This document shows positions 1-6,702 of a DNA stretch of 20,334 nucleotides, piece after piece. A model generated the notes under the pieces. That model saw nothing but the letters and a program-made list of their open reading frames with translations, did no database searches and was not told the DNA's origin. Source of the stretch: Cellvibrionales bacterium UBA4495 (GTDB lineage: Bacteria; Pseudomonadota; Gammaproteobacteria; Pseudomonadales; Porticoccaceae); the NCBI GenBank assembly GCA_002388905.1, contig DGNJ01000062.1:43643-63976 (forward strand), read 5' to 3'. Every line of letters starts with the position of its first letter. Within the stretch, counting starts at the first letter, position 1. The translations under genes and the position numbers were made by a program.

Positions 1-438
1 GATTTCGACTTGGGGTATCGCGGTGACCTTGTCGACTTCGCAGCGGGTCTGGATGTCGACGCCCGCCCGGCGGCATTCGGCGAGCAGCATGGCCACGATT
101 TCCTTCGCGGACCCCTTGCAGAAAAGCTGCCCGTGCCTGCGCTCTTCATACTCGATACCGTGCTCCTGGGTCAGGGCGATAAAGTTCCACTGGGTGTAAC
201 GGCTAAGAGCGGCCTTGCAGAAATGGGGATTGTCCGAGATAAAGTTCTCGGCCTCGACATACAGGTTGGTGAAATTGCAGCGCCCGCCGCCGGACATGAG
301 GATCTTCTTGCCCACCTTGTTGGCCCGCTCCAGCACCAGCACCCGGCGGCCCCGGTCCGCGGCGGTGAAGGCACAGAGAAGCCCGGCCGCGCCGGCACCC
401 AGGATGACTACGTCGTAGTGGCTCGAAGAGGATTTCAC
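1..438 (-). CDS. HI0933/YhiN-family FAD/NAD(P)-dependent oxidoreductase, N-terminal 146 codons (partial)
   Basis: This is the 5' part of a flavoprotein gene that runs off the left edge. The translation opens with a Rossmann dinucleotide-binding loop (GAGAAG, residues 14-19). A conserved block follows at about residues 41-58 (KVGKKILMSGGGRCNFTN), which is the hallmark of the HI0933/YhiN (BaiN-like) flavoprotein family. Members bind FAD; most have no firmly assigned substrate, so no reaction is claimed. I chose the GTG at 436-438 because the family motif begins a few residues later; the only further in-frame start before a stop is a GTG at 475-477. The GTG has only a weak GGA upstream, so the exact start is uncertain. 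A plausible promoter lies at 513-540. The upstream clc gene is on the same strand, but 188 bases and a possible terminator separate them. Confidence 0.9.
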   Translation of the reverse strand, partial: MKSSSSHYDVVILGAGAAGLLCAFTAADRGRRVLVLERANKVGKKILMSGGGRCNFTNLYVEAENFISDNPHFCKAALSRYTQWNFIALTQEHGIEYEERRHGQLFCKGSAKEIVAMLLAECRRAGVDIQTRCEVDKVTAIPQVEI

Positions 439-512
439 CAGTGGGAGATTCCAGGAACATGAACGCTGTGACTGCACCGGTTACCGGAAACCCGGGGCAG
501 GCATGGCCGGGC

Positions 513-540
513 AGTATACCGGTACGGCGAGGGCCTTCAA
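513..540 (-). promoter_or_regulatory. Candidate sigma-70 promoter for the flavoprotein gene
   Basis: On the minus strand, TTGAAG (4/6 of the -35 consensus) is followed after 16 bases by TATACT (5/6 of the -10 consensus). It sits about 75 bases before the GTG start. Its position supports separate transcription from the upstream clc gene. It rests on motif matching only. Confidence 0.4.
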
Positions 541-576
541 GATGGTTTTCCGGAGCCCCGGCCAAGGATTGAAATG

Positions 577-606
577 CCGCTGTGGCAGGCGAGGGAGACA
601 CAGCGG
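577..606 (-). terminator. Possible weak terminator hairpin after the ClC gene
   Basis: Perfect 8-bp inverted repeat CCGCTGTG / CACAGCGG with a 14-base loop, starting about 20 bases beyond the clc stop. On the minus strand it is followed by a short TTT-containing stretch, not a real U-tract. It could slow or end clc transcription, but the evidence is weak. Confidence 0.35.
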
Positions 607-626
607 GCTGACGGGGTTGGCGATGT

Positions 627-2378
627 TCAGTAATGCCAGGCCTGCTCGATCCGGTCGGGGGTGAGTACCCCATAGGTGCGATAAATCCCGGGTGCAGTCT
701 GGCGGGTAACGTGAAGGGCCTCGGCGCCGGTCTCCTGCATGCGTTCATGGGCGTCCTGGAGGCTGGCCTGCAAATCGATGGCGGTGACCTGGAGGCGTTC
801 GCCGGGAATTGCCTGGAGGTCGAATTCTTCCTGTTCCGGCTCTTTCTTCATGACATTGACCAGGTCGGTGGCGGCCAGCAGTTGCGTGGACTCGCCGTCC
901 TCCCGCAGCAGGACCCACCTGGTGGTCTCGCCCAGATCCGAGGTAATCCGCTCCCGGCTCACTTTCCGGGGCAGGACCACCACGTCCCGCTCCATGGCCG
1001 CGGCCACGCCGATGCGTCGGCGGGACTGGATCACCGGGTCGTTGCGATAATCGAGCCCCAATTGGCGCAGCAGATTGAGGAAAATGGACGTTCGCTCGGT
1101 GAACAGTCCCGTGGTCAGGGTCGCGGTGACCACTGCCAGCATGCCCGGCAGGATGACATTGGGGTTTCCGGTCAGTTCCAGTACGGCAATCAGCCCCGCC
1201 AACGGTGCCTGGAGGATGGCCGCCATCATCGCGCCCATGCCCACCAGTGCGTAGAGTGCCACCGCACTGTCGCCACTGATTCCCAGCCATTGGCCCGCCA
1301 ATGCCATGAGTGCGCCACCCGCCGCGCCGATCACCAGGGCCGGCCCGATGGTCCCGCCGGGAATGCCCAGGCCGATACAGGCAAGCGTGGCAACCAGCTT
1401 GAAAACCAGAATGAGGAACAACAGTTCGGGACGAAACACGCCGTTGAGCGTATCGGTAATGGTCTGGTCGCCAATCCCCATCACTTCCGGGACCAGCATC
1501 CCGCACAGGCCGACGACTGTGCCGGCGGTGGTGAACATCAGCCAGACCGGCAGGCGGTCGCTTTGTCGCCGCAAAATGCGCACGAGCATAATGAAGCCCG
1601 CGCCAACCAGGCCGATGCCAATGCCGCTGACCATGATAAACGGGAGTTCCGTCAGGGAATCGAGCTTGACCGGCGGCACCGTAAAGGCCAGTTGGTCGCC
1701 AAGGGCCCACTGGCTGATCATGGTGGCGCTGACAGTGGCGAGAATCACCGGAGCCAGGCCGGTCAGCGTATAGTTGAGCATCAGCACCTCCATGGCGAAA
1801 GCCACTCCCGCCAGTGGCGTGTTGAAGGAGGCGGCGATGCCCGCCGCCGTACCGCAGGCGGCGGTGATTCGCAGGCTGTTGTTGGGTAATCCCAGGCGCT
1901 GCGCGGGAATATTGCTGCTGGCAGCACCCAGGTGCGCACTGGGGCCTTCCCGTCCCACCGAGTGCCCGGAGATCAGGGTAACGGCACCGCCGACAAACTG
2001 GGCAATGGCGTTCCGCCAGGGCAGGTGCCCCTGATGATAAGCCAGCCGGTGCAGCACATGGATAATGCCCACACTGCGGTCCTGGCCGGCCAGGCACTGG
2101 AAAAACAGTCCCACCGCCAGGCCGCCGGCAACCGGCAACCAGAACCGAAAATATTTCGACAGGTCGCCGAACGCCTCAAACTCCTGTCCGCTCACCAAAT
2201 GCTGGCTCTCCTGGACCAGCAACCGGAATATGACAATGGTCATTCCCGCGAGAACCCCGGCCGCGATGCCCAGGAGGGCCAGGGAAAGCACCGCGTCATG
2301 GCGGGCGACGCGCAGCCGATAGCTCTCCAGCCAGTGTCCGGGCGAGTGCATGGCTCTGTTGAAGGCGGGCAATCTCAT
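627..2378 (-). CDS. ClC-family chloride channel / Cl-/H+ antiporter with C-terminal CBS-like region
   Basis: A 583-residue inner-membrane ClC protein that moves chloride, often in exchange for protons. GREGP (residues 142-146) carries the gating glutamate (E144). A helix with a glutamate in FAMEVL (E197) sits where ClC antiporters have the internal proton glutamate. GGTIGP (341-346) matches the third anion-binding motif. The first motif, normally GSGIP, is poorly conserved here (RSVGII, 101-106). The first ~440 residues are strongly hydrophobic; residues ~455-583 are soluble and look like a degenerate CBS-domain pair, which in relatives binds nucleotides and adjusts gating. The start at 2378 has a poor ribosome site; an internal Met at residue 10 is an alternative. 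Whether it is a channel or an exchanger cannot be settled from sequence. Confidence 0.93.
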   Translation of the reverse strand: MRLPAFNRAMHSPGHWLESYRLRVARHDAVLSLALLGIAAGVLAGMTIVIFRLLVQESQHLVSGQEFEAFGDLSKYFRFWLPVAGGLAVGLFFQCLAGQDRSVGIIHVLHRLAYHQGHLPWRNAIAQFVGGAVTLISGHSVGREGPSAHLGAASSNIPAQRLGLPNNSLRITAACGTAAGIAASFNTPLAGVAFAMEVLMLNYTLTGLAPVILATVSATMISQWALGDQLAFTVPPVKLDSLTELPFIMVSGIGIGLVGAGFIMLVRILRRQSDRLPVWLMFTTAGTVVGLCGMLVPEVMGIGDQTITDTLNGVFRPELLFLILVFKLVATLACIGLGIPGGTIGPALVIGAAGGALMALAGQWLGISGDSAVALYALVGMGAMMAAILQAPLAGLIAVLELTGNPNVILPGMLAVVTATLTTGLFTERTSIFLNLLRQLGLDYRNDPVIQSRRRIGVAAAMERDVVVLPRKVSRERITSDLGETTRWVLLREDGESTQLLAATDLVNVMKKEPEQEEFDLQAIPGERLQVTAIDLQASLQDAHERMQETGAEALHVTRQTAPGIYRTYGVLTPDRIEQAWHY

Positions 2379-2429
2379 AGTGGAAAGAGTCTAGCCCAAT
2401 ACCGAGTCTTTCAATTGTCAGGGCTCTCG

Positions 2430-2450
2430 CGATAAGCGATAAGCAATAAG
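2430..2450 (+). repeat. Three-copy 7-bp tandem repeat (CGATAAG, CGATAAG, CAATAAG)
   Basis: Two perfect heptamers and one with a single change lie head to tail between the SnoaL-like gene and the clc gene, about 55-75 bases upstream of the clc start. Seven-base spacing does not match a helical turn. It may be a slippage tract, a small regulator-binding array or the edge of a dispersed repeat. Confidence 0.7.
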
Positions 2451-2514
2451 CAAGCGGAGCCCCGCCAGACCGGTCCGCCGCTGGACAAAGGCCTGGCCTG
2501 CCGGGGAGAGAGGT

Positions 2515-2907
2515 TTATTTCACCGCCTCGGGAAAAACCTTGGCCGACGCGTTCACGTCGAAAAAAGCGTGGACACGATAAACCAGCCCGTCTCGCAGCG
2601 TCATCAACTCGCAATAGTCGTTTTCATAGACGCGGCCGTCTTCGTACTCAAAGCGACCGTGCATTTCCACAGCCACCCGATCTTCCTCTGCCGTGGTGTT
2701 CGTAATGGTAAAACCACCCTTTTTGGCACTCGCCAACATGTGGATTGATTCGAGAAATTGCTCACGGTTAAGGTGGCCAATGCCATTGAGCCACCAATCC
2801 AGGTCGGGATGAAGAAGGCTTTCAACAGTGGGAAAGTCACCCTCGCCAACCGCCTTTACAAGGCGCCGGGCCACCTGGCGGTTCGCTTCTACTGTATCGT
2901 TTTTCAT
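2515..2907 (-). CDS. SnoaL-like / NTF2-fold small protein
   Basis: A 130-residue protein with the pattern of the NTF2/SnoaL fold. An N-terminal helix region (VEANRQVARRLVKAVGEGD) is followed by a segment typical of these proteins (VESLLHPDLDWWLNG, about residues 28-42), and the C-terminal strands include FEYEDGRVYENDY and GLVYRVHAFFDV. Family members are small cone-shaped enzymes (cyclases, isomerases, dehydratases) or ligand-binding proteins, so no substrate can be given. The ATG at 2905-2907 is chosen because it has a strong AAGGAG five bases upstream; a longer reading to 2934 lacks this. No signal peptide is seen. The gene is visibly less GC-rich than the core genes. It is alone on its strand, about 135 bases upstream of clc, with no clear terminator between them. 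Confidence 0.8.
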   Translation of the reverse strand: MKNDTVEANRQVARRLVKAVGEGDFPTVESLLHPDLDWWLNGIGHLNREQFLESIHMLASAKKGGFTITNTTAEEDRVAVEMHGRFEYEDGRVYENDYCELMTLRDGLVYRVHAFFDVNASAKVFPEAVK

Positions 2908-3322
2908 AGTTCTCCTTTCAGTTTTTATTGCCACGAAACGTGTGGAGGATATTTGAATGGTTCCATTTCATCAATCACAGGAGAACGGTAAAACAGCGAG
3001 CCTCGTTCCGGAAGCCTTCACTGCGAAAGACAGGCATTGGATGATAGTCGTGCATTGATTGCATCGAATTGATACTCGCCGAGTATGTGGATCGGGAAAC
3101 GGCTATCCTGAATCCTGTGAAATTAACGCGGGAGTCCATAGCCGCAGAGCGGCGCGCCCGAATTCCGGCATCTCAATCGATGCCTGCCTGCGAAAAACCA
3201 CCAGACCTTCGCAAGGGGGTTCGGAAGCGGTTATGGTCTGTTATGATCCTTGGGAACGGATATAGTCGATGGTGTTGCGAAGAGCCAGGCCTGCTTCGCG
3301 CCGCGGGGGTGGGGGGGATAAC
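2908..3322. other. Gene-poor gap between the SnoaL-like gene and the PHA depolymerase
   Basis: About 415 bases with no convincing gene. Short open frames exist (for example 3059-3265 and 3069-3326 on the plus strand), but they lack ribosome sites and recognisable protein patterns. The stretch contains a near-perfect palindrome at 3072-3086 and a possible -10 box TATGAT at 3242-3247, about 75 bases before the depolymerase start, with only a weak -35 (TTCGGA, 3220-3225). A G-rich run at 3305-3317 doubles as the depolymerase ribosome site. Confidence 0.6.
3072..3086. repeat. Perfect 7+1+7 palindrome, possible operator
   Basis: ATACTCG, one central C, then CGAGTAT: every base pairs across the centre. 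It lies in the divergent gap, 165 bases from the SnoaL-like start and 236 bases from the depolymerase start. Length and symmetry suit a dimeric helix-turn-helix repressor site, but no regulator gene is present in the window. Confidence 0.45.
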
Positions 3323-4432
3323 ATGAAAAAGCAAAACCGCTTGCGGTTCCTGATCCTGGTTGCCGCCAGCTTTTTGTTTGCTGTCGCCCGCGGCGAACCA
3401 CAATCGCTACCGGCTTACCCTATCGATCCGGCCTCCATCACGGTTTCCGGCGTTTCCTCCGGCGCCTACATGGCCCATCAGTTCCACGTCGCCCACTCGT
3501 CCACCGTTTCCGGTGCCGGAATCCTCGCCGGAGGCCCCTACAACTGCGCCGGGAACGATTACCCTTTGAATGTCTGGAAGGCGTTGAACCAGTGTGCGGA
3601 CTTCCCGGACCTGGTGCCTTTTTTCGGCCCTCCCGAGTTGGCACCCAGTATCGAGAGCACTAAGGAGGCGGCCAGAAAGGGAGCTATCGACAACCCCGCC
3701 CACCTGCGCAATGATCGGGTCTACCTTTTCTCGGGCACCCTGGACGAAATCGTGCCGCAGGCTGTTACCGATGTGGTGGCGGCCTACTACCGGGAATATG
3801 TCGAAACTGACCACGTGCTCTATGTGGACAACGTTCCCGCCGGACACGGGATGATCACGAAGGATTACGGCGGCGCTTGTGATGGCAGCGAGCCGCCTTT
3901 TTTCAACGACTGCGATTACGACGCCGCCGGCGAATTGCTCCGGCATCTCTATGGCGCTTTGTCCCCGCCTGGGGAGTGGCTCGGTGACGGGATGCTCGCC
4001 TTCGATCAAGGCGAATTTATCGCGGATCCCGAAGCCCACGGCATGCATCGCCGGGGCCACATTTATGTGCCGGCCGATTGCGCAGCGGGTGTTCGCTGCC
4101 GGCTGCATATTGCGTTCCACGGTTGTCAGCAGCACCAGGGTGTGATTGCCGATACCTTCTACACCCGATCGGGGTACAATGAGTGGGCAGAAGCCAACAA
4201 TATCGTCATTCTCTACCCCCAGGCTGCCCCTCTGACCACACTCGGGTTGCCCTGGCCCAACCCCGCCGGCTGCTGGGACTGGTGGGGGTATACGGGGGAC
4301 GACCACCACCTGAAAAGTGGCGCACAGGTCGCTGCCGTTAAAGCCATGATCGACCGGATCACCGGGGGGATGTTGATGGTCGGCCGAGAAGAGGGCGCCT
4401 CCTTTAAGCGCGCTTCTACAAATAACCTGTAG
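3323..4432 (+). CDS. Secreted short-chain-length PHA depolymerase, type 2 catalytic domain (PHB depolymerase-family esterase)
   Basis: A 369-residue secreted serine esterase of the polyhydroxyalkanoate depolymerase family, expected to cleave poly(3-hydroxybutyrate)-like polyesters or related esters outside the cell. A lipoprotein-free signal peptide covers about residues 1-23 (basic start, hydrophobic core, ending near ARG). The lipase box is GVSSG (43-47), nucleophile S45. The likely acid is D141 (GTLDEIVP) and the likely base H175 (AGHGM). The oxyanion-hole motif FHGCQQ (265-270) lies after the lipase box, which defines the circularly permuted type 2 domain. NPAGCWDWWGY (312-322) is also typical. 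No separate substrate-binding or linker domain follows. The start is the ATG preceded by a G-rich ribosome site (GGGGGGGA); the frame extends upstream, but only this start gives a clean signal peptide. Confidence 0.9.
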   Translation: MKKQNRLRFLILVAASFLFAVARGEPQSLPAYPIDPASITVSGVSSGAYMAHQFHVAHSSTVSGAGILAGGPYNCAGNDYPLNVWKALNQCADFPDLVPFFGPPELAPSIESTKEAARKGAIDNPAHLRNDRVYLFSGTLDEIVPQAVTDVVAAYYREYVETDHVLYVDNVPAGHGMITKDYGGACDGSEPPFFNDCDYDAAGELLRHLYGALSPPGEWLGDGMLAFDQGEFIADPEAHGMHRRGHIYVPADCAAGVRCRLHIAFHGCQQHQGVIADTFYTRSGYNEWAEANNIVILYPQAAPLTTLGLPWPNPAGCWDWWGYTGDDHHLKSGAQVAAVKAMIDRITGGMLMVGREEGASFKRASTNNL

Positions 4433-4519
4433 CAGTTCGATCCGTTACTTAAAGGATAATGTTCGGCGGAGCCGCGCCACAGGCCGGCATGATTCCTCGA
4501 GGTCACATCCGCTGTCCAA

Positions 4520-5848
4520 TCATTCCTTCGTCAGCCTGAGGGCAAAATCCAGTATGGGGTCCCGGCCTTCCTCCCGACCCTTGCGCCCCAGGAAAGGCAG
4601 ATGGATATGCGGAGGTATGCCCACATCCTCGTAAATCTGCCCGTCCGACGCCCGGTAAATCTCGTTGGAAAGGGTCAGATACCATCCGTTGGGAAGGTGG
4701 CGCTCAAGCGTGTCGGAAAGAATCCCCTGGGTCGGTTCACCGATCAGTGTCAGGCGTGGGTGTTGTAATAACGAAAGGACAAAAATTTCCGCGGCACTGG
4801 CGGTGAGCTCACTGGTCAGTATAAACAGGTTGCCTGCGTAATTTTCCGTGTCTGCGGGGGTGACGTGTACTGCCTGCCGACCGGTCATCCTGTCTCCCTG
4901 TCGGGCGGATTTCTGGAATGCCAGGCGTTTCCGATCGACCAGGTAAGAAGCGAAACGCAGCGCAACGCCATCATAACCCCCGCCGTTGCCCCGGATATCA
5001 ATAACCAGATTGGGCAATGAGCCCAATTCGGCCAGCACCTTGCTCATGACGATATCAGTTGAAGTCAGATCGGCGGCCGGCCGGCCCGCCTTTCCACTTT
5101 GACCCGCCATGGCTCTGATATTCAGGTAACCGGTAATATGGTTAAGGCGACCCCATTCCACCAAACGGTGGCCACCATGACTGACCCTTTGGGCCAGATA
5201 GTCTTCGTGAATCACATCGTGGAGCCATTCCCTTAGTTCACCCAGGTAGCTCCCGGTTTCCCGGTCATCGTCTGCAGTAGCCAGTTCCTTTTCGAGGCGT
5301 TTATACAATGCAGGCCGTGGACCGGCATCGTAATGCCCCCAGGGGGTGTGCAACCGGATATGGCCATCCCTAAGCGGGCGAAGCATGGCAGCCATAGTGG
5401 CAAAAAGGATTTCCGGGTGAGTGTCAGAGGCGATTCGCGGGCGGAAACGCTGGTAAGACTGTTCCCACTCGACACCCTTGAGCGAAAACAGTGCGTATTG
5501 TTCGGCGAAAGTTTGCCAGAAAACATCGAAATTATATTCGGGATCGTCCGGATCTTTCTGTCGGCTTTGGTCAACCGTCCTGGGAAGATTCTTTAGACGT
5601 CGAAAATTGAACCGGGATATCCCGGACGCCCGGCGCACGCTAAATCCATGATTGCGGGGCGATACAGCCAGATCTTCGTAATGCTCGCCCAATTCATCGA
5701 GAGAACCCGAGTAAACCGGTTGGCAACTGATTTTGGTTTCCTCGTACAGTACATACTCGTCTTCTTCGATCAACAATACCTTGCCATAGCCCTGCGAGCG
5801 CCAGACGCCTTGTAGTTCTCTGAAACTCTGTGCAGAAGACTTTTTCAT
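4520..5848 (-). CDS. S41-family (C-terminal-processing/tricorn-core type) peptidase without signal peptide
   Basis: A 442-residue protein with the S41 serine-peptidase core. The N-terminal part holds the family segment YNFDVFWQTFAEQYALF (105-121). LRDGHIRLH (159-167) contains a histidine at the position of the tricorn/IRBP-type base. DIRGNGGG (284-291) is the conserved loop leading to the oxyanion region. TSELTASAAE (345-354) carries the nucleophile S351, and GEPTQG (370-375) follows. The Lys of Lys/Ser-type CtpA enzymes is absent, so a tricorn-like Ser/His arrangement is more likely. There is no signal peptide, PDZ domain or membrane helix, so it is predicted cytoplasmic, which is unusual for the family. 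Residues 1-95 are not recognised. It converges on the depolymerase gene with an 87-base gap and is less GC-rich than core genes. Its substrate is unknown. Confidence 0.85.
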   Translation of the reverse strand: MKKSSAQSFRELQGVWRSQGYGKVLLIEEDEYVLYEETKISCQPVYSGSLDELGEHYEDLAVSPRNHGFSVRRASGISRFNFRRLKNLPRTVDQSRQKDPDDPEYNFDVFWQTFAEQYALFSLKGVEWEQSYQRFRPRIASDTHPEILFATMAAMLRPLRDGHIRLHTPWGHYDAGPRPALYKRLEKELATADDDRETGSYLGELREWLHDVIHEDYLAQRVSHGGHRLVEWGRLNHITGYLNIRAMAGQSGKAGRPAADLTSTDIVMSKVLAELGSLPNLVIDIRGNGGGYDGVALRFASYLVDRKRLAFQKSARQGDRMTGRQAVHVTPADTENYAGNLFILTSELTASAAEIFVLSLLQHPRLTLIGEPTQGILSDTLERHLPNGWYLTLSNEIYRASDGQIYEDVGIPPHIHLPFLGRKGREEGRDPILDFALRLTKE

Positions 5849-6187
5849 GAATTCATTATTCCTCGAGGAGTTCTCTACAGGTTTTGGCGCGAACAGGAAA
5901 CCTGGAATCAGTCTCCCGTCTCCACCACCTGGATTGCGAGTTGGCCTTCGCAGTTAAATTTTGACTGCCATGGGCCCCATTCAAAGATAGTGGAATATTG
6001 CCCATATGACACTGGTAGCCTGTAAGGCTGCGCGGCGGACGAGTTTAAATTCAGCAGATCGGGATCTCAGTCCAGATGACTCTTTGAGCCTGCTAAGGCG
6101 CAAATCTCGCTAAGACAAGGGATAGGTTACTGGTTACTTTTAACCTTCAGATGTGGTTGCCAAATTATTTTTTCTGGCCCCTAATGG
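5849..6187. other. Gene-less stretch between the S41 peptidase and the tmRNA terminator
   Basis: About 340 bases, less GC-rich than the core genes, with no open frame that has a ribosome site or recognisable product. It must contain the peptidase promoter, but no good hexamer pair stands out. I looked here and further left for a second copy of the ssrA 3' end, as an integrated element would leave, and saw none. A short direct repeat GGTTACTGGTTACT occurs near 6125. Confidence 0.6.
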
Positions 6188-6222
6188 AAAGGCCCTCCTC
6201 CCTGACGGGATGAAGGGCCTTT
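6188..6222 (-). terminator. Intrinsic terminator of ssrA
   Basis: Inverted repeat AAAGGCCCT / AGGGCCTTT (9 bp, 17-base loop) beginning five bases beyond the CCA end of the tmRNA. The arms themselves supply the A and U runs. It would also work on the opposite strand, shielding ssrA from plus-strand transcription. Confidence 0.75.
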
Positions 6223-6227
6223 GCAAC

Positions 6228-6593
6228 TGGTGGAGGCGGCGGGAATTGAACCCGCGTCCGCCGGTCCTCCGCCCTCGGCTCTACATGCTTAGCGCCATCT
6301 TTGGTTTTAGCGGGCTGCTACCCGATGGGCAGGGAAAACAGTCCGCGAGTCCGGATAAGGTTTTAACGAATCCACACCGGACGTGCTTCATCGCGAGCTT
6401 GTGTGAGTCGACGCCTGATGCCGGACGCACAAGCACGGATCCGGTCAGACGGCACCCTACTGGGTTTTAGGCAGCGAGTGCGTAGTTGTCGTCGTTGGCA
6501 ACTAATCATTTGCGACTTTGGATTTACGAGATTCGTCGCCATCTCGGCATGCACCTCGGGTTTTGTAACCGGCGTCGAATCCAAAACGCCCCC
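6228..6593 (-). ncRNA. ssrA: tmRNA (transfer-messenger RNA)
   Basis: The 366-nt tmRNA rescues stalled ribosomes with SmpB and tags the nascent chain for proteolysis. The 5' end (GGGGGCG) pairs over 7 bp with the 3' strand CGCCTCC, followed by A and an encoded CCA (6228-6230). The T-arm has GTTCAATTC. The 5' block resembles that of other gammaproteobacteria (TGGATTCGACGCCGG). An internal open frame encodes the tag (6467-6499). Length is close to the E. coli molecule (363 nt). An extended -10 promoter lies about 60 bases upstream, implying a 5' leader removed by RNase P, and a terminator follows directly. smpB lies on the same strand, one gene upstream. The 3' ends of ssrA genes are common targets for integrative elements, and a low-GC block begins just beyond this one. 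Confidence 0.98.
6467..6499 (-). other. tmRNA tag-peptide reading frame (ANDDNYALAA, TAA stop)
   Basis: Within ssrA, the resume codon GCC at 6497-6499 starts ten codons, Ala-Asn-Asp-Asp-Asn-Tyr-Ala-Leu-Ala-Ala, then TAA. The terminal Ala-Leu-Ala-Ala is the degron recognised by ClpXP and related proteases, and AND at the start matches the SspB-binding part. The tag differs from the E. coli one (ANDENYALAA) at one residue and equals, as I recall, the Pseudomonas aeruginosa tag. Confidence 0.95.
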
Positions 6594-6652
6594 GATGGTT
6601 CCTTACTTACCTTTCTATATGGGGCTTGGGCCCGCTATTTCAAGGTGCCGCC

Positions 6653-6661
6653 ATTATAGCA
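6653..6661 (-). promoter_or_regulatory. Extended -10 promoter of ssrA
   Basis: Minus strand TGCTATAAT: a perfect -10 box preceded by the TG of an extended -10. No -35 hexamer is recognisable at 16-18 bases. The following GC-rich discriminator (GGCGGC) is typical of stringently controlled stable-RNA promoters. Transcription would start near 6646, about 53 bases before the mature 5' end. Confidence 0.75.
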
Positions 6662-6702
6662 CAGCCTTGGATTTTCATTGCCTGTTCCATAAGTGCCGCG
6701 AG

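Noticed and set aside
633..1889. 418-codon plus-strand open frame over the ClC gene
   Set aside because: Antisense shadow rich in His and Gln; the ClC reading has all expected motifs.
3059..3326. Two short overlapping plus-strand frames in the 2908-3322 gap
   Set aside because: Non-standard or unsupported starts, no ribosome site, and no recognisable protein pattern in either frame.
3407..4309. 300-codon minus-strand open frame over the PHA depolymerase
   Set aside because: No ribosome site or recognisable domain; the plus-strand frame has a signal peptide and catalytic residues.
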